From positions 1 through 9,698 of the forward strand of contig JBMNPL010000021.1 in NCBI GenBank assembly GCA_050943575.1: DNA of 9,698 bases, written 5' to 3'. The notes beneath the pieces are model-generated. The model made no database searches, was not told where the DNA came from, and saw nothing but the letters and a program-made list of their open reading frames with translations. Position 1 is the first letter of the stretch; every line of letters starts with the position of its first letter. Position numbers and translations under genes: made by a program. The DNA comes from WRCA01 sp050943575 (lineage in GTDB: Bacteria > Pseudomonadota > Alphaproteobacteria > Rs-D84). Positions 7,553 through 9,698 of the stretch are shown here, piece after piece.

Positions 7553-7684
7553 CGGCCTATCGAGTCCATCCGCCGTACAGGCAAACGTAGCTTCCAGGTA
7601 CGCGTCTACACCAGCATCGTGGACGGCGAACTGGTGCTGAGTGTTTGGACCAGAGAGTCTCCTTCTTGGGGGGAGGTGAGCCCC
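7553..7684 (+). pseudogene. Possible remnant of a second integrase N-terminal arm domain
   Basis: The integrase frame stays open upstream of its ATG from 7553 to 7684, after an in-frame TAG at 7550-7552. The translation there (SIRRTGKRSFQVRVYTS, then VDGELVLSVW) resembles the N-terminal arm-binding beta-sheet domain of tyrosine recombinases, the same kind of domain that begins again at the real ATG. No ATG lies in it. A GTG at 7619 falls in the middle of the domain and has no ribosome binding site. I read it as a leftover 5' end of an older or duplicated integrase gene; chance similarity cannot be excluded. Confidence 0.4.
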
Positions 7685-8842
7685 ATGGCCATTAAGCGCC
7701 GAGGATGCGACCGCTACACCATCTCGATCTATCTGGGGCAGATGGACGGCGTGGAGCAATACGAGCAAGTGGCGTTCGCTGGCACATACCGCGAGGCCCA
7801 GGCCGAAGAGGCTCGGCTCAAAGTCAAGTACGGCAAGCGGGTAAGGCTGCCTCGCAGAATCACCGTCGCTCAGTGGCTTGACATATGGCTGCGCGATTAC
7901 GTCAGTATGCGTGAGCCCAAGACGCAAGAGAACTACGCGATGTTCGTGCGGCTCAGGATCAAACCGGCCTTGGGAAACGCGCCTCTCCGAAAACTCGACG
8001 TCAACGCCATCCAGCAATTCTATGCCCGGATGGCTGGCGAGCGACTTGATAAGCAGGACAAGCCCGTCTCCCCGGCCACTGTCCACGGTTGCCACAGAGT
8101 GCTCAGGGCCGCGCTGCAGCGAGCTGTAATTGCCGGCCTGATACCGGATAACCCTGCCGCGCGCACGGTCCCGCCGACCGTCCCTGAGTACGAGCCCACG
8201 GTCCTCACGGACGATGAGGCAGACCGGTTTCTCGAAGCTGCCCGCGGCCTACGCACATATGCCATGTACGAACTGGCTCTCTTCGGCGGCCTGCGCGTTG
8301 GAGACATCCTCGCCCTCACTTGGCCGGACATAGACTGGGACGCCAAGGTCGTGTATGTGATCAAAGCCCTTAAGGACGTCAAGAAAATGCCGCTCTTCGT
8401 TGCCGACACTAAATCGAAGGCGGGTCGGCGACCGCTGCTCATGCCAGACCGGGTTATGGTCGCATTGCATGAGCACAAGCAGGCCCAGGACGCCGAAAAG
8501 CTCCGGTACGCCGACCGGTACCAAGATCATGGCCTGGTGTTCTGCACTCGCTGGGGCACCTACCTCGACCCCAAGAACGTCAGCCGGCGCGACATCAAGC
8601 GAATCTGCAAGAAGGCCGGCCTGGACCCTATGCGTTTCCACGACTTGCGGCACTGTCACGGCACGTATCTCGACGAAGAGGCCAAGGGGGCGCGCGGCAT
8701 CGCCAACCGCCTTGGTCATGCCGACCCAGCGTTCGCAACGAGGAAGTACACGCACCTTACCGTCAGGGCGCAGCGGGGTGCCGTCGAGAAACTCAACGCT
8801 CGATTTCCAGTGCCAAAGACCCCGGAAAAGGGGTCGGAATGA
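7685..8842 (+). CDS. int: Tyrosine recombinase / phage-type integrase
   Basis: This enzyme of 385 residues would integrate and excise the element at the neighbouring att site by a covalent 3'-phosphotyrosine intermediate. ATG 7685 is chosen because GGGGGGAGGTG lies just before it. Domains in order are an arm-type DNA-binding beta-sheet domain (about 1-48), a SAM-like core-binding domain (about 57-155) and a catalytic domain (about 170-365). All key residues are present: Arg204 in GGLRVGD, Lys243 in DTKSKAG, His319 and Arg322 in HDLRH, His345 in LGHADP, and the nucleophile Tyr355 in RKYTH. Length and layout fit the Tn916/ICE-type integrases of Gram-positive bacteria. No excisionase is evident upstream. 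Tandem repeats, a hairpin and a tRNA-Lys 3' segment follow within 160 bp, so its 3' end faces the attachment site, as in several actinobacterial elements. Confidence 0.96.
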   Translation: MAIKRRGCDRYTISIYLGQMDGVEQYEQVAFAGTYREAQAEEARLKVKYGKRVRLPRRITVAQWLDIWLRDYVSMREPKTQENYAMFVRLRIKPALGNAPLRKLDVNAIQQFYARMAGERLDKQDKPVSPATVHGCHRVLRAALQRAVIAGLIPDNPAARTVPPTVPEYEPTVLTDDEADRFLEAARGLRTYAMYELALFGGLRVGDILALTWPDIDWDAKVVYVIKALKDVKKMPLFVADTKSKAGRRPLLMPDRVMVALHEHKQAQDAEKLRYADRYQDHGLVFCTRWGTYLDPKNVSRRDIKRICKKAGLDPMRFHDLRHCHGTYLDEEAKGARGIANRLGHADPAFATRKYTHLTVRAQRGAVEKLNARFPVPKTPEKGSE

Positions 8843-8869
8843 CACGCCGTCTAGCTGGCCTTTAGTGTT

Positions 8870-8891
8870 TTCCGGTACCGTTCCGGTACCG
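8870..8891. repeat. Tandem 11-bp direct repeat, probable integrase arm-type sites
   Basis: TTCCGGTACCG occurs twice back to back, at 8870-8880 and 8881-8891, with the palindrome GGTACC inside each copy. Short repeats between an integrase gene and its att core are commonly arm-type sites bound by the integrase N-terminal domain, and the position here fits. Binding is inferred from position only. Confidence 0.6.
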
Positions 8892-8901
8892 CGTTGCCAG
8901 A

Positions 8902-8935
8902 GAATAGAAAATTGCCCCGGCATCAAAGCCGGGGC
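8902..8935 (-). terminator. Intrinsic terminator on the minus strand, downstream of the tRNA-Lys 3' segment
   Basis: GCCCCGGC (8914-8921) and GCCGGGGC (8928-8935) form a perfect 8-bp GC-rich stem with the 6-nt loop ATCAAA. On the minus strand the hairpin is followed by AATTTTCTATTC, a T-rich tract. This suits termination of a minus-strand tRNA transcript that ends 16 bp upstream of the stem. On the + strand no T-run follows, so it is a poor terminator for the integrase. Confidence 0.7.
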
Positions 8936-8950
8936 TAGCTGGTAAAAGGC

Positions 8951-8997
8951 TGGTACGCCACCGGGGACTCGAACCCCGGACCCGCTGATTAAGAGTC
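8951..8997 (-). other. Attachment site core: 3' part of tRNA-Lys(CTT), 5' half missing
   Basis: On the minus strand these 47 bases read as the end of a tRNA-Lys gene: half of the anticodon stem, the loop CTCTTAA (anticodon CTT), the matching stem TCAGC, a T arm with GGGGTTCGAGTCCCC, the acceptor 3' strand and an encoded CCA. Upstream of position 8997 the match stops. The 5' anticodon stem should read GCTGA but reads TCGGA, and no D-arm consensus is found. Integrases of this class use exactly such tRNA 3' ends as att cores, and the integrase gene ends 108 bp away. The missing 5' half marks an attP- or attR-type junction and not an intact tRNA. A strongly diverged or damaged tRNA gene is the alternative: about six of seven acceptor positions could still pair with ACGTAAC near 9021-9027. 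Confidence 0.75.
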
Positions 8998-9103
8998 CGA
9001 TTCAGCCACTGTCTCGCCGTTACGTGTGACATCGCCGCGTATCACAATATCCGTCCTAGCGGCGGCTCACCATATTATGCCTTACACCAAATGTTAGGAG
9101 ATT

Positions 9104-9390
9104 ATGCCCCGTCCGCAACAGTTCGCACACTACTCGCACACCATTCGTGGCATCGCAAGTGCCATCTCTCGCAGGACTTTGACCGCTCTCGTGGAAGCCA
9201 CTGCCCACCACATGGAGATCATCGGAGACAACCATGGGGCCCAACGATGGCCCGCCAACGCGGCGCTGGAGACGACGAGTTGCCCAGCGCGAAGGCCAAC
9301 GGCGGAATGCTGTCGGTCCTCCACGGCAGCGCACATTCTCTCGAACAGGCGAGGACTGGCCAGATGCCGGTAGCGGGAATCGGGACCTGA
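9104..9390 (+). pseudogene. Weak candidate gene, apparently frameshifted near 9265-9280
   Basis: An ATG at 9104 follows TAGGAG at short spacing and opens a frame whose first 55 or so codons look coding, with GC-rich third positions and a helical product (RTLTALVEATAHHMEIIGD). From about 9270 the coding look passes to another frame, which reads DDELPSAKANGGMLSVLHG and ends at TGA 9388-9390. The two halves together would give about 95 residues. This suggests a frameshifted small gene beyond the att site. No family is recognised, and the overlapping frames on both strands make chance quite possible. Confidence 0.3.
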
Positions 9391-9610
9391 TCAGAGGGCA
9401 AGGCCCTGAAGGTATCAGGTCGCGTTTGTGCTATTACTACATCTGAGAGGCCTCAGTCAAAGTGGAAGGGTGGTCTCGCGAGCCCGCACTAGCCGCTAGA
9501 GCGCCATCTGCAGAACAATCATCACGCCAATCATCTGCCTCATCTTGATGACCTAATGTGAATCCACCACGCCATGACACCCCCTTGGCGACTGGGCTCA
9601 GGCGGAAAAC
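9391..9610. other. Flank with no recognisable gene
   Basis: I see no convincing gene or RNA here on either strand. A minus-strand open frame over 9682-9437 has low-complexity, Arg/Trp-rich content and no ribosome binding site, so it is not listed as a gene. Confidence 0.4.
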
Positions 9611-9698
9611 ATGAAGACGGACGATTACTCGAAGCACGCCTTCACAATGATCATGGCGTCGGAACACCCTCGGGCACCACAAGCCGTAGGCGGTCTAT
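9611..9698 (+). CDS. Possible start of an unknown gene, cut by the window end
   Basis: An ATG at 9611 opens a frame that runs to the window end (29 codons), beginning MKTDDYSKHAFTMIMASEHP. The sequence upstream, GGCGG at 9601-9605, is a weak binding site. The product looks like ordinary soluble protein, but too little is present to assign a family or to be sure it is translated. Confidence 0.3.
   Translation, partial: MKTDDYSKHAFTMIMASEHPRAPQAVGGL

Noticed and set aside
8902..8935. Hairpin as the + strand terminator of the integrase gene
   Set aside because: No T-run follows on the + strand, while the minus strand has AATTTT straight after the stem.
8951..9027. Complete tRNA-Lys gene on the minus strand
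   Set aside because: The 3' part is perfect, but the 5' anticodon stem mispairs at two or more positions and no D arm fits. It was kept as a partial tRNA/att core.
1..9698. CRISPR array or insertion sequence
   Set aside because: No regularly spaced repeats and no transposase gene or terminal inverted repeats were seen.

Overview
The window is accessory DNA of moderately high GC content. Strong GGAGGTG-type ribosome binding sites sit before ATG, GTG and TTG starts, which suggests a Gram-positive actinobacterium, possibly a coriobacterial lineage. This host guess is an inference from codon use, start signals and the look of the tRNA-Lys 3' end, and it is not proven. Every convincing gene lies on the + strand.

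Layout from left to right. The C-terminal 599 residues of a type I restriction motor subunit (HsdR) run in from the left edge. About 630 bp of apparently decayed DNA follow, then an ImmA/IrrE-type zinc peptidase remnant that has its HELGH motif but no usable start. Next come three envelope genes: a putative lipoprotein, a membrane-anchored YHYH-motif protein with a Big-like domain, and a zinc-ribbon plus TM2-like membrane protein. Two small unknown genes follow, one of them possibly winged-helix. Then comes a tight two-gene unit: a 132-residue protein ending in an HHTWW motif, and a 395-residue protein with a DUF6575-like N-terminus and a beta-rich C-terminal domain. The cargo ends with a complete tyrosine recombinase.

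Just beyond the recombinase, within about 160 bp, lie a tandem 11-bp repeat (probable arm-type sites), a hairpin that reads as a terminator on the minus strand, and the 3' part of a minus-strand tRNA-Lys(CTT) gene running from the anticodon stem to CCA. The matching 5' half of the tRNA is absent. This is the expected form of an integration site (att) of an element using the tRNA-Lys 3' end. The missing 5' half implies an attP-like or attR-like junction, for example between two elements stacked in one tRNA gene. The 700 bp to its right hold only weak or frameshifted reading frames.

Taken together, this is the integrase-proximal end of a tRNA-Lys-targeted genomic island carrying restriction and unknown cargo. 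The best candidate for an undescribed system is the two-gene unit at 5919-7519. A defence role is a guess from its neighbours and is not shown by the sequence.
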